A stretch of 26,359 bases of DNA, from the NCBI GenBank assembly GCA_049299915.1, contig JBAQYG010000045.1, positions 1 through 26,359 of the forward strand, given 5' to 3'. Shown one piece after another: positions 7,908-14,281 of this stretch; the stretch's first letter is position 1, and every line of letters begins with the position of its first letter. The DNA is from JAVHQB01 sp049299915 (GTDB lineage Bacteria; Patescibacteriota; Minisyncoccia; UBA6257; JAVHQB01). The notes below the pieces were generated by a model. The model did not search any database and was not told the origin of the DNA. It was given only the letters and a program-made list of their open reading frames with translations. The position numbers were made by a program, and so were the translations under genes.

Positions 7908-8975
7908 TTAGGCGTTATGCTTGATTTCTATTACATCTCCATCCTGAATTATATATTCTTTACCTTCTGTTCGAATAAGGCCTTCTTCGCGGGCCTTAGC
8001 ATAACCACCTTTATCTAAAAGATTCTGCCAATTGATAACATCGGCTTTAATAAAATGCGATTCAAAATCTGAATGAATAACTCCTCCGGCTTTGGGAGCA
8101 GTCAGTCCTTTTTTAAGTGTCCAAGCTCGAGTTTCATCTGGACCAGTTGTGAGAAAGGTAATTAAATTTAAGAGTTTGTAAGATTCTTTTATGAGCATAT
8201 CTAATTCGGAATCTGGTGGTAGTCCTAAGGCGATTCTTTCGTCTCGACTAAATTCTGAAGCTTCGAATTCAGTTAAAACGTCTATAATTAAATATGGCCA
8301 ATTATTGTTTTTAAATTTTTCTAAAATACTATTGGAAACTTCTTCATCTTTACCATTTAAAAGATAAAGTCGTGGTTTCAATGTAAGGAGTTGATAACCA
8401 TTTAAACATCTTAAATCGTCTTCTTCCCAGGCTTGTCCATAAAGAATTGCTCCAGCACTTAGAAAACTTTTAGCTTTCAGAAGGGTCTCTTGTTCTTCTC
8501 GAGCTCCTTTTATATTAGATTTAGCTTCTCCCTCTACTTCCCGTAAGCGTTTTTCTATCGTTTCTAGATCTTTTAGAGCTAATTCAGTATCCAAAATTTC
8601 TTTATCTCTAATTGGATTAATAGAATCTTCGGTATTGATAATATCTGTTTTAGCAAAAGCTCTTAGAACATATAAAACTGCATCAGTTTCCCTGATATTG
8701 GCTAAGAATTTATTACCTAATCCTTCTCCTTTGTTAGCACCTTTAACTAGACCTGCTATATCCACAAATTCAATGGTGGTATAAATTTTTTTCACTGAAT
8801 TGGTAAGGACAGCTAATTTATCAACTCGCTCGTCAGGAACAGCTACTACTCCCACATTAGGATCTATTGTACAAAAAGGATAATTAGCAATATCAACCTG
8901 TTTTTTAGTTAGGGTTTGAAAAAGAGTAGATTTTCCTACATTGGGTAAACCGACTATTCCAATAGATAGAGCCAT
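7908..8975 (-). CDS. ychF: YchF/OLA1 family redox-regulated ATPase
   Basis: This 355-residue protein is the universally conserved Obg-like P-loop ATPase that binds ribosomes. The P-loop is GLPNVGKST (8-16). The switch II region is DIAGLVKGANKGEGLGNKFL. The guanine-specific NKxD is replaced (YLLNGKDEE), as expected for a family that prefers ATP. The C-terminal TGS-like domain carries ITFLTTGPDETRAWTLKKG. The length is close to the usual 360 or so residues. It starts 37 bases after the thioredoxin-reductase-like gene and is probably in its operon, with tRNA-Gly downstream. Confidence 0.97.
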   Translation of the reverse strand: MALSIGIVGLPNVGKSTLFQTLTKKQVDIANYPFCTIDPNVGVVAVPDERVDKLAVLTNSVKKIYTTIEFVDIAGLVKGANKGEGLGNKFLANIRETDAVLYVLRAFAKTDIINTEDSINPIRDKEILDTELALKDLETIEKRLREVEGEAKSNIKGAREEQETLLKAKSFLSAGAILYGQAWEEDDLRCLNGYQLLTLKPRLYLLNGKDEEVSNSILEKFKNNNWPYLIIDVLTEFEASEFSRDERIALGLPPDSELDMLIKESYKLLNLITFLTTGPDETRAWTLKKGLTAPKAGGVIHSDFESHFIKADVINWQNLLDKGGYAKAREEGLIRTEGKEYIIQDGDVIEIKHNA

Positions 8976-9012
8976 ACAGTAATAATTTTAAATAAATAAC
9001 TGAATTTCTAAA

Positions 9013-9942
9013 TTATGCTTTTCTTTCCTTAGACATAAAAATGGCATTGGCGGCCACGGCACCTTCAGCACAGGCAGTAATCACTTGATGTAAATTATTA
9101 GAATTATTGGTGATGTCTCCTGCCGCCCAAATACCTGAAATATTGGTAGACTGAGCATTATCGACTACTATATATCCTTTCTCGTCAGTTGAAACACCAA
9201 TTTTATTAGTGAGAACAGTATTGGGTACAACACCTATTTCTATAAAGAGTCCATCGACAGCTAGTTCGGTTGAATTATTGTACGGATTATCTAAGGTTAC
9301 TTTTTCTAAATTATTTTCTCCTGAAAGTCCAATTATATTTGTGTTAGGAATGAGGATAATTTTCGGATTTTCTTTTACCTTATCTATCCAAACTGGATCA
9401 CCTTTCAAATTCTCGCTTCTATATATCATATAGACCTTATCCGCTAATGTACTTAAAAGTAAGGCAGCCGTAATTGCACTATTAGCGGCTCCGATAACAG
9501 CTACTGTTTTCCCTTTAAAGAAATAAGCATCGCAAGTAGCACAGTAGACGACACCCTTACCAATATATTTATCTTCGTTAGGTAAATTTAAACGACGAGC
9601 TTGGCTGCCCGTAGCAATCAAAATATTCTTAGCTAAATACTCTTTGTCTTGAGACACTTTAATTTTAAAAACACCACTTTCGGAAGAAATATCTTTAGCA
9701 TCATCCAAAATCGTTTCTGCACCTAATTCTTTGGCATGCTCATACATTTTTTGGCCCAATTCCATTCCGGGAATTTTATTAAAAGCAGGAAAGTTTTCTA
9801 CTACCCAAGCTTCGGTAATCGTCCCACCAGGTAAACTACCTATAACCATGTTACTCATTTTGTAACGAGAAGCATAAATAGAAGCCGTCAGTCCAGCTGG
9901 ACCAGAACCAATTATTATTAAATCGTAAAGTTTGTTTTCCAT
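9013..9942 (-). CDS. trxB: thioredoxin-disulfide reductase-like flavoprotein
   Basis: This 309-residue protein has the full TrxB layout. The FAD-binding motif is IIGSGPAGLTASIYASRY (about 10-27), the redox-active CATC is at 134-137, the second Rossmann motif is VIGAANSAITAA (149-160), and the FAD-closing motif is GIWAAGDITNN near the C terminus. In E. coli TrxB the second strand ends in an H-R-R-x-x-x-R cluster that holds the NADPH phosphate. Here the equivalent stretch is MIYRSENLKG, with only one Arg, so cofactor preference may differ. No thioredoxin gene is in the window. A TAGAAT box ends only 9 bases before the ATG (9952-9957), giving almost no leader. Confidence 0.92.
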   Translation of the reverse strand: MENKLYDLIIIGSGPAGLTASIYASRYKMSNMVIGSLPGGTITEAWVVENFPAFNKIPGMELGQKMYEHAKELGAETILDDAKDISSESGVFKIKVSQDKEYLAKNILIATGSQARRLNLPNEDKYIGKGVVYCATCDAYFFKGKTVAVIGAANSAITAALLLSTLADKVYMIYRSENLKGDPVWIDKVKENPKIILIPNTNIIGLSGENNLEKVTLDNPYNNSTELAVDGLFIEIGVVPNTVLTNKIGVSTDEKGYIVVDNAQSTNISGIWAAGDITNNSNNLHQVITACAEGAVAANAIFMSKERKA

Positions 9943-9977
9943 AGTGAAACTATTCTAACACACGTCACTTATAAAAT

Positions 9978-10010
9978 AAAAAAGGAGGGGTGCCCATAGG
10001 ACAACCCTCC
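9978..10010 (-). terminator. strong intrinsic terminator of the six-gene island
   Basis: On the minus strand GGAGGG pairs with CCCTCC, with an inner GTCC/GGGC helix, and TTTTTT follows. It stands right after the GreA-C-like gene and closes the operon that starts at the 12388-12416 promoter. It is more GC-rich than the other terminators in the window. Confidence 0.9.
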
Positions 10011-10025
10011 GTGAAACTGTACTGA

Positions 10026-10253
10026 TCAAACAATAAGAACTATTTCCCAGGCACCTCCCTTGCCATGAATAGTGGCGGGAACAACATCTTGCATTTCCTT
10101 CCCGAGGAAAGAATTACCTGGAGAAAGAAACGAACAAAGCTTTCTGTTGTTCTCTTCTGTAACGGAAGTGTCTACAAGAATAAAGTCTTCTTCTATTCTT
10201 GTAGATTGATCTCTGAGAAGAACCTTGGAACCAACGATGATTTTACGAGACAT
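10026..10253 (-). CDS. stand-alone GreA/GreB C-terminal-domain protein
   Basis: This 75-residue protein matches the FKBP-like C-terminal domain of transcript cleavage factors GreA/GreB. It opens with IIVGSKVLLRD, then has FILVD, SFLSPGNSFLGKEMQDVV (compare S-P-x-G-x-A-L-L-G-K-x-x-G-D-x-V in GreA) and a final strand WEIVLIV. In Gre factors this domain docks at the rim of the RNA polymerase secondary channel, and the N-terminal coiled coil, absent here, carries the catalytic acidic tip. I infer an RNA-polymerase-binding modulator without cleavage activity, comparable in concept to Rnk. It is the last gene of the island, overlaps the preceding gene by 11 bases and ends in TGA. Confidence 0.8.
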   Translation of the reverse strand: MSRKIIVGSKVLLRDQSTRIEEDFILVDTSVTEENNRKLCSFLSPGNSFLGKEMQDVVPATIHGKGGAWEIVLIV

Positions 10254-10599
10254 CGGCTAGAAACCAAGGTGCTTCTTCGATGATCTTGTCTATACCAATG
10301 GAGGCTTCTTTGGCCATCTTATCAGCCAAGCATTTGGTGAAAACAAGCCCTAATTGATAGACAATCGTTACGACAAAGTAGGGATTGTTCCTTCCATCTA
10401 CGGAAGAATAGCAATCCTCGTCTGCAAAAAGTGATTGAGGATGCTGGTTTCCGTCATGAACACGAAGATCAACTCGTAGAATGATAATCGTGTTTTTGCT
10501 GTGAATCCATTTTGGAATCGACAGCAACACCATTTGGGCAAAGTCTCTTTGGTTGAAGTTGTCAGGATATCCTTCAACGGTAAAGGTGTGCGTATTCAT
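10243..10599 (-). CDS. island hypothetical protein, 118 residues
   Basis: I do not recognise a family. The protein opens MNTHTFTVEGYPDNFNQRDF and appears to be alpha/beta. Strands include TIIILRVDLRVHDG and YFVVTIVYQLGLVF, and a C-terminal helix (DKIIEEAPWFLAD) follows. It has no membrane segment. It starts 3 bases after the stop of the previous island gene, with AGGTGAT upstream as a ribosome binding site, and overlaps the next gene by 11 bases. Translational coupling on both sides argues that it is a real gene whose product is needed with its neighbours. Confidence 0.7.
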   Translation of the reverse strand: MNTHTFTVEGYPDNFNQRDFAQMVLLSIPKWIHSKNTIIILRVDLRVHDGNQHPQSLFADEDCYSSVDGRNNPYFVVTIVYQLGLVFTKCLADKMAKEASIGIDKIIEEAPWFLADVS

Positions 10600-10602
10600 G
10601 TA

Positions 10603-10962
10603 TCACCTATCTGATTTTCTTTTGTCCATGATGATATCGATTTCTTCCAGAAGGTCTTCGGCTATTTTTTTAGCCAAAGTACTGGGAGTAATCTTGCCAT
10701 CATCAAAAAAGGAAATCGGGGGGATATCATGAAGACGATCACCTTCTTCGATATCCTCTATATTGAAGAGTACCTCACCGAAATACAGACAGGGAAGAAA
10801 TGTTGTACTTTCGACGATTTTCGAAATCGTAACTTCCATATCTCCGTATTTCTGAGTTAATACTGCTTGCGAACACTGAGATATCTTCTGAACGAGTGCA
10901 ACACTCCTTGTCAACCATGCCCGTCTTCGAAGACTCATTTTCCTTCTAGATATTCGTCTCAC
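10603..10962 (-). CDS. island hypothetical protein, 119 residues, GTG start
   Basis: I do not recognise a family. The N terminus is very basic (RRISRRKMSLRRRAW), which suggests contact with nucleic acid or with an acidic partner. An acidic middle (NIEDIEEGDRL) and an acidic C-terminal helix (KIAEDLLEEIDIIMD) follow. The start codon is GTG, overlapping the previous stop as GTGA, the classic arrangement for coupled translation. It ends in TGA. No other gene in the window clearly needs a GTG start. An alternative start at the internal Met nine residues in would remove most of the basic tail, but the GTGA overlap favours the start given. Confidence 0.68.
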   Translation of the reverse strand: MRRISRRKMSLRRRAWLTRSVALVQKISQCSQAVLTQKYGDMEVTISKIVESTTFLPCLYFGEVLFNIEDIEEGDRLHDIPPISFFDDGKITPSTLAKKIAEDLLEEIDIIMDKRKSDR

Positions 10963-11225
10963 AGGTTATCACTTCCTTTATCATCTGCTGGAATAGTGGC
11001 AAGAACCGCCCGGACACCTTCCTCGAGATATCTCCTCGAAATACTGGAGATGTTTTTGGCGGGAAAGTATATACGGACCACCCTAAACCCATTGGGATCC
11101 AAGCCAATTTCACCTTTGTGAAAAATGGGTTCGTCAGATGGCTTGAGTTCTACTTGCAAGTTTGTGGTACTGAGTCCTTGTGCAACGTCCTGTAGTGTAT
11201 TGGGTAGTTTAGCCTTGATAGTCAT
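10959..11225 (-). CDS. island hypothetical protein, 88 residues
   Basis: This is a small soluble protein of unknown family. It begins MTIKAKLPNTLQDVAQGLST, has a strand-like central part (GFRVVRIYFPA) and ends with a helix (YLEEGVRAVLATIP) and a polar tail. A strong ribosome binding site, AAAGGAG, stands about 7 bases before its ATG (11232-11238). It ends in TGA, sharing bases with the GTG start of the next gene. A gap of 24 bases separates it from the preceding island gene, the largest spacing inside the operon. Confidence 0.7.
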   Translation of the reverse strand: MTIKAKLPNTLQDVAQGLSTTNLQVELKPSDEPIFHKGEIGLDPNGFRVVRIYFPAKNISSISRRYLEEGVRAVLATIPADDKGSDNL

Positions 11226-11249
11226 AACAATCTCCTTTCGAGAGTAGTA

Positions 11250-11738
11250 TTAAACTTCACAGACCTTATTAGAAACAGCCTGTGTCAGAAATGACAGATT
11301 ATCCATATCGAACCTAGAGTGAAGGTCTATATAGAAAATATCACGACCATCCACTCGTTCTTTCGTGACGCTGTAGGGTACTTCTAGAAAATTGAAGCAT
11401 CCGGTACGAACACGAAAGTGTATTCCTGAAAAGGATTCTTTCAAACATTCGAGAACAGGGGAGCAATTTGATAGAGCCGCTTCGATGTTCTTGTAAAGAG
11501 TCGCACCGTGATTGGGTTTATAATACAACTCAATATCGATGGGCTCATTACTTAAGCAGAGAACAAAATCCGCGTCTTTTCCATACATCTTTGGAATGTG
11601 TGGGGAAACATAGATTTCTTTTCCCGGTTTAGTAAGAAGATTCTTGATAGTTTCCGTGTCTGCGTCTAAAAGTAAGGCGCAATCATCACCATTCAACTGA
11701 TTAATAAGTCTAATGGTGTGTTGGTCTAGACTTGGCAT
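11250..11738 (-). CDS. island hypothetical protein, 162 residues
   Basis: I do not recognise a family. The protein looks like a mixed alpha/beta cytoplasmic protein. Notable stretches are DDCALLLDADTETIKNLL near the start, IDIELYYKP and IHFRVRTGCFNFLEVPYSV in the middle, and DIFYIDLHSRFDMDNLSFL towards the end. The perfect ribosome binding site AAAGGAGGTG is 4 bases before the ATG (within 11741-11750), inside the end of the previous gene, which it overlaps by 13 bases. Such a strong site contrasts with the neighbouring chromosomal genes. The stop is TAA. Confidence 0.7.
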   Translation of the reverse strand: MPSLDQHTIRLINQLNGDDCALLLDADTETIKNLLTKPGKEIYVSPHIPKMYGKDADFVLCLSNEPIDIELYYKPNHGATLYKNIEAALSNCSPVLECLKESFSGIHFRVRTGCFNFLEVPYSVTKERVDGRDIFYIDLHSRFDMDNLSFLTQAVSNKVCEV

Positions 11739-12322
11739 TTCACCTCCTTTCTTTTGAAGTATTTGAGTCGGATATTCGTGATAGTTTGCAACAAGTCATA
11801 CCAGTCTCTTTCAAGTGAGAAATTGCAATCCACGTACAAAATTACTTGCATGTACGTGGATTTTGGAGAAACTTTGTACCGAACTTTGGAGAAACCGTTA
11901 GGGGTTTTATAAAATCTATAAACCTCTACGGCAAAAGACTTCCCCAAAAGTTTGGTAGCAAAATCTACTATCTCCATCTGACTAGAATTGATAGCTGAGC
12001 AATAGAGCTGAGCCCCTAAATCAATTATAGCCTGACGAAGATTTTCGTAAGGAATTACCCAATCTTGTTGAGTTAGCGAAGAGGTACGCTTTGGGCAGAT
12101 AAGACAACTCTTGATAATTACTCCATAGCTTGAACAATGCTGGAAAACCTGGAAACCGAGATGGGCACCTGCATTGAAGCAACAAACCACATCCTTTTCA
12201 ACGGGATAGATTCCTGAAGCCATCTTGACAAGTTTTCGAGCAAAACTAATCACGTAAGACTTACGTCCAGCCCTCTCTTCACAAAACTGAGGTATTGCAC
12301 AATCAACAGTTAAACTCACCAT
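11726..12322 (-). CDS. island hypothetical protein, 198 residues, first gene of the operon
   Basis: I do not recognise a family. The protein is Cys-rich for a soluble protein (for example VVCCFNAGAH and KSCLICPKR), so metal or redox chemistry is possible but not shown. KSCLICPK has a C-x2-C spacing without an obvious second pair. A second half with repeated strands (FAVEVYRFY, FSKVRYKVS, MQVILYVDCNFS) looks like a beta-rich domain. AGGAGG (12327-12332) precedes the ATG by 4 bases. The gene is the first behind the consensus promoter at 12388-12416 and overlaps the next gene by 13 bases. Confidence 0.72.
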   Translation of the reverse strand: MVSLTVDCAIPQFCEERAGRKSYVISFARKLVKMASGIYPVEKDVVCCFNAGAHLGFQVFQHCSSYGVIIKSCLICPKRTSSLTQQDWVIPYENLRQAIIDLGAQLYCSAINSSQMEIVDFATKLLGKSFAVEVYRFYKTPNGFSKVRYKVSPKSTYMQVILYVDCNFSLERDWYDLLQTITNIRLKYFKRKEVKCQV

Positions 12323-12341
12323 GTAACCTCCTGACCTAATA

Positions 12342-12354
12342 TTTTACTGTAAAA
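12342..12354. repeat. palindrome TTTTAC-T-GTAAAA in the island leader
   Basis: This is a perfect 6-base inverted repeat around one base, just upstream of the first island ribosome binding site. The compact symmetry fits a dimeric repressor site or a very small hairpin. Its function is unproven. Confidence 0.5.
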
Positions 12355-12357
12355 GAA

Positions 12358-12382
12358 CACTTCAACAACTTTACTTGAAGTG
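12358..12382. repeat. inverted repeat at the predicted start of the island transcript
   Basis: CACTTCAA and TTGAAGTG form perfect 8-base arms around 9 bases. The predicted transcription start (about 12381) falls at the edge of the repeat. It could be an operator covering +1 to +25, or a hairpin capping the 5' end of the mRNA. Confidence 0.6.
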
Positions 12383-12387
12383 CCAAT

Positions 12388-12416
12388 ATTTAACCACTTA
12401 AAATATTCTCTGTCAA
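12388..12416 (-). promoter_or_regulatory. consensus promoter of the six-gene island
   Basis: On the minus strand there is a perfect TTGACA (12411-12416), a 17-base spacer and TTAAAT (12388-12393, 4 of 6 consensus). The -35 begins 7 bases after the stop of the ZIP transporter gene, so the island has its own promoter. Confidence 0.75.
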
Positions 12417-12423
12417 ATGTGCT

Positions 12424-13200
12424 CTATTCTAGGGCCATCCAGAGTATAAACATTATTAAAATACCTAGTAAAAAACTGAAAAATTCTAAAATAAAATGAC
12501 CAAAATGCTTTTCTTCCTTAAGTTCTGGTATAAGATCAGAAGCTGCTAAATAGATAAAACTGCCAGCTACAAAAGGTAAAATATAATTATTTAAATTCAT
12601 TAGCTTCGCTCCTAAGAAATAAGCTAAAAGACTTCCTAAAACAGAAGTTAAACTTATTAAATAACTATATAAAATAACTTTTTTCTTCTGAAGACCACTA
12701 TAAATTAAAATGGCATTATCCCCTATTTCTTGGGGAACCTCGTGAATTAAAATACCTAATGTGGTTATCCATCCCAAGCTAGGGTTAACAATGAAACTCG
12801 CACCTATAGCTAATCCGTCAAAAAAATTATGAGCCCCATCGGAAATAAGACTTAATTTAGCTAAGGGTTTAAGGGGCTGTTGGGCAAAATCATTTTCTTC
12901 GCAATTTACTTCTGGACAATGGTGCCAATGAAGAAATTTTTCTAAAAGAAAAAATGTGCTAAATCCTATAAGGGCCATCAAGAAAGTGGGCATAACACCC
13001 AGAATTGTAAAACTCTCGGGTAAAATATGTACAAAAGCATCACCCAAAAGTGCTCCAGCAGCAAAAGCAACTAAAGATAAAAGTAAACTCAGTAATCTTT
13101 TATGATTAATGAGTAATAATCCAAAACTTACAAGAGAAACTAGGCTAACTAAAAAATTGGCTAGAAAAATAAAAAGTAACGTCATCTTATTGTAAGACAA
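12424..13200 (-). CDS. ZIP-family divalent metal transporter
   Basis: This 258-residue, multi-pass membrane protein shows the two ZIP signature helices, HNFFDGLAIGAS (124-135) and HEVPQEIGD (153-161). Their His, Asp, Asn and Glu residues line the binuclear metal path. An intracellular loop with HWHHCPEVNCEEND (91-104) is a typical metal-sensing His/Cys/acid loop. About eight membrane segments are expected. The family brings Zn, Fe or Mn into the cytoplasm, and the exact metal cannot be read from the sequence. The length is close to that of ZupT-like members. Its ATG lies inside the 3' end of the upstream gene (14-base overlap), so the two are probably co-transcribed. Confidence 0.92.
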   Translation of the reverse strand: MSYNKMTLLFIFLANFLVSLVSLVSFGLLLINHKRLLSLLLSLVAFAAGALLGDAFVHILPESFTILGVMPTFLMALIGFSTFFLLEKFLHWHHCPEVNCEENDFAQQPLKPLAKLSLISDGAHNFFDGLAIGASFIVNPSLGWITTLGILIHEVPQEIGDNAILIYSGLQKKKVILYSYLISLTSVLGSLLAYFLGAKLMNLNNYILPFVAGSFIYLAASDLIPELKEEKHFGHFILEFFSFLLGILIMFILWMALE

Positions 13201-14128
13201 AAATATTTTTAAAAGCTATATCACTTTCGACTTTAAAATTCTTGACAAGAGTTTCTGAGGGAATCCCTGAAATATTATTAATGGCAAGAGATCCATCTGG
13301 GTTTTTATCGGGAAGTTCTAAGTAGAAAGCGAATTCATCAGGACTACAACTGTTTTTTAAATTAGTAAGTGATTCATCAGGAGCAATGTGGGCCAAATGT
13401 CTACCGTTAGCTGTATCTAATTCTGTTTCCACGGCAAATGTTGGATCATAGCTTTTAACGTTGATCATTTCTACTCTAGCGGATTCGTGTTTATGTTTTA
13501 CTTGTAATCTACCTATATCGGGTGCACGACCGCTGTTACTAATAATAAAATCAGTTCCCTGGAAAGCGTCTTCATCTGGATGAGCAAGAGAACAATTTAG
13601 ACCCAAACTTTTAATCAAATGATAAGAGGCCGATTGCCCTATAATGCCCGCTCTTATTCCTTCAAAGGTGGGAAACATATCTTTCTCAATACTATATGTT
13701 TCATAAATTTTCCAGAAAATTTCTAATTCTTTTTCTGCGAAGCAATTGTCTATTAAATATTTTGAAAGTCTTCCTAAAGATTCTGCCAAATCTTGCAATG
13801 CCACAATTTTACTATCTCTTAAGGTATTTTTTTCGCTTTGATTTAAAGAATTGTTTTGCTCTAGAGCTTTCTTAATATTTTCTAGGGTACATTCTGCGTC
13901 AAAGATTGTAGGTAAAGTAAAAACAGCTTCTACTAAATCTTCTGAACCTTTTAGTTTTTCTCGCCATTCATTTTCTGATGAACCTTTGTTTACCCCTGTT
14001 ACTTGGACGATTTCTTTACTTAATTGAGTAATAACTTCGGGTGTTAAAACTTTCTCTATAAATAGAGGCGATTTCTCACTGTTTGTCTTTTCTATCGAGG
14101 TAACTAATTTGGGAGCTTCTATCGGCAT
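13187..14128 (-). CDS. hypothetical protein with possible PD-(D/E)XK nuclease core
   Basis: This 313-residue soluble protein is of unknown family. A stretch at about residues 181-213 reads LAHPDEDAFQGTDFIISN and, 10 residues later, RLQVKHKH. An acidic residue, then G-T-D-F-I-I, then a strand with Q-V-K is the spacing seen in several PD-(D/E)XK restriction-like nucleases (D ... Q/E-x-K). This is a pattern-level inference. The N-terminal half is mostly helical and acidic. The gene has a promoter with a perfect -35 (14147-14176) carrying a palindrome in its spacer, and it overlaps the ZIP gene by 14 bases. It is divergent from murD. Confidence 0.7.
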   Translation of the reverse strand: MPIEAPKLVTSIEKTNSEKSPLFIEKVLTPEVITQLSKEIVQVTGVNKGSSENEWREKLKGSEDLVEAVFTLPTIFDAECTLENIKKALEQNNSLNQSEKNTLRDSKIVALQDLAESLGRLSKYLIDNCFAEKELEIFWKIYETYSIEKDMFPTFEGIRAGIIGQSASYHLIKSLGLNCSLAHPDEDAFQGTDFIISNSGRAPDIGRLQVKHKHESARVEMINVKSYDPTFAVETELDTANGRHLAHIAPDESLTNLKNSCSPDEFAFYLELPDKNPDGSLAINNISGIPSETLVKNFKVESDIAFKNIFVLQ

Positions 14129-14146
14129 ATGTGTATTTTTGATATA

Positions 14147-14176
14147 ACAATAGCTTGATAATCAATTAGCTGTCAA
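14147..14176 (-). promoter_or_regulatory. promoter with palindromic spacer for the 313-residue gene
   Basis: On the minus strand there is a perfect TTGACA (14171-14176), an 18-base spacer and TATTGT (14147-14152). The palindrome TTGAT-A-ATCAA (14155-14165) sits inside the spacer, where a bound repressor would block polymerase. Confidence 0.6.
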
Positions 14177-14238
14177 TATGGTAAATGATAAAAGTCATTA
14201 ATTATAAAAGTAGTAAAAAACTATAAAAAATATTATAC

Positions 14239-14269
14239 TTGCCAAATAATAAAGAATGTGACTTATAAT
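14239..14269 (+). promoter_or_regulatory. murD promoter, near-leaderless
   Basis: TTGCCA (14239-14244), a 19-base spacer and a perfect TATAAT (14264-14269). The expected start near 14276 is about 6 bases before the ATG at 14282. An alternative -10, TATACT, is at 14234-14239. Confidence 0.5.
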
Positions 14270-14281
14270 TCAATTAATTTC

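Noticed and set aside
10065..11121. Plus-strand open frames across the island (10065-10283, 10867-11121)
   Set aside because: They lie wholly opposite the coupled minus-strand genes, lack ribosome binding sites although the island genes use strong ones, and show no protein-like pattern.
14258..14281. Longer murD start at 14258
   Set aside because: A perfect TATAAT with a suitable -35 lies at 14264-14269, so transcription should start after the first codons of the longer form.
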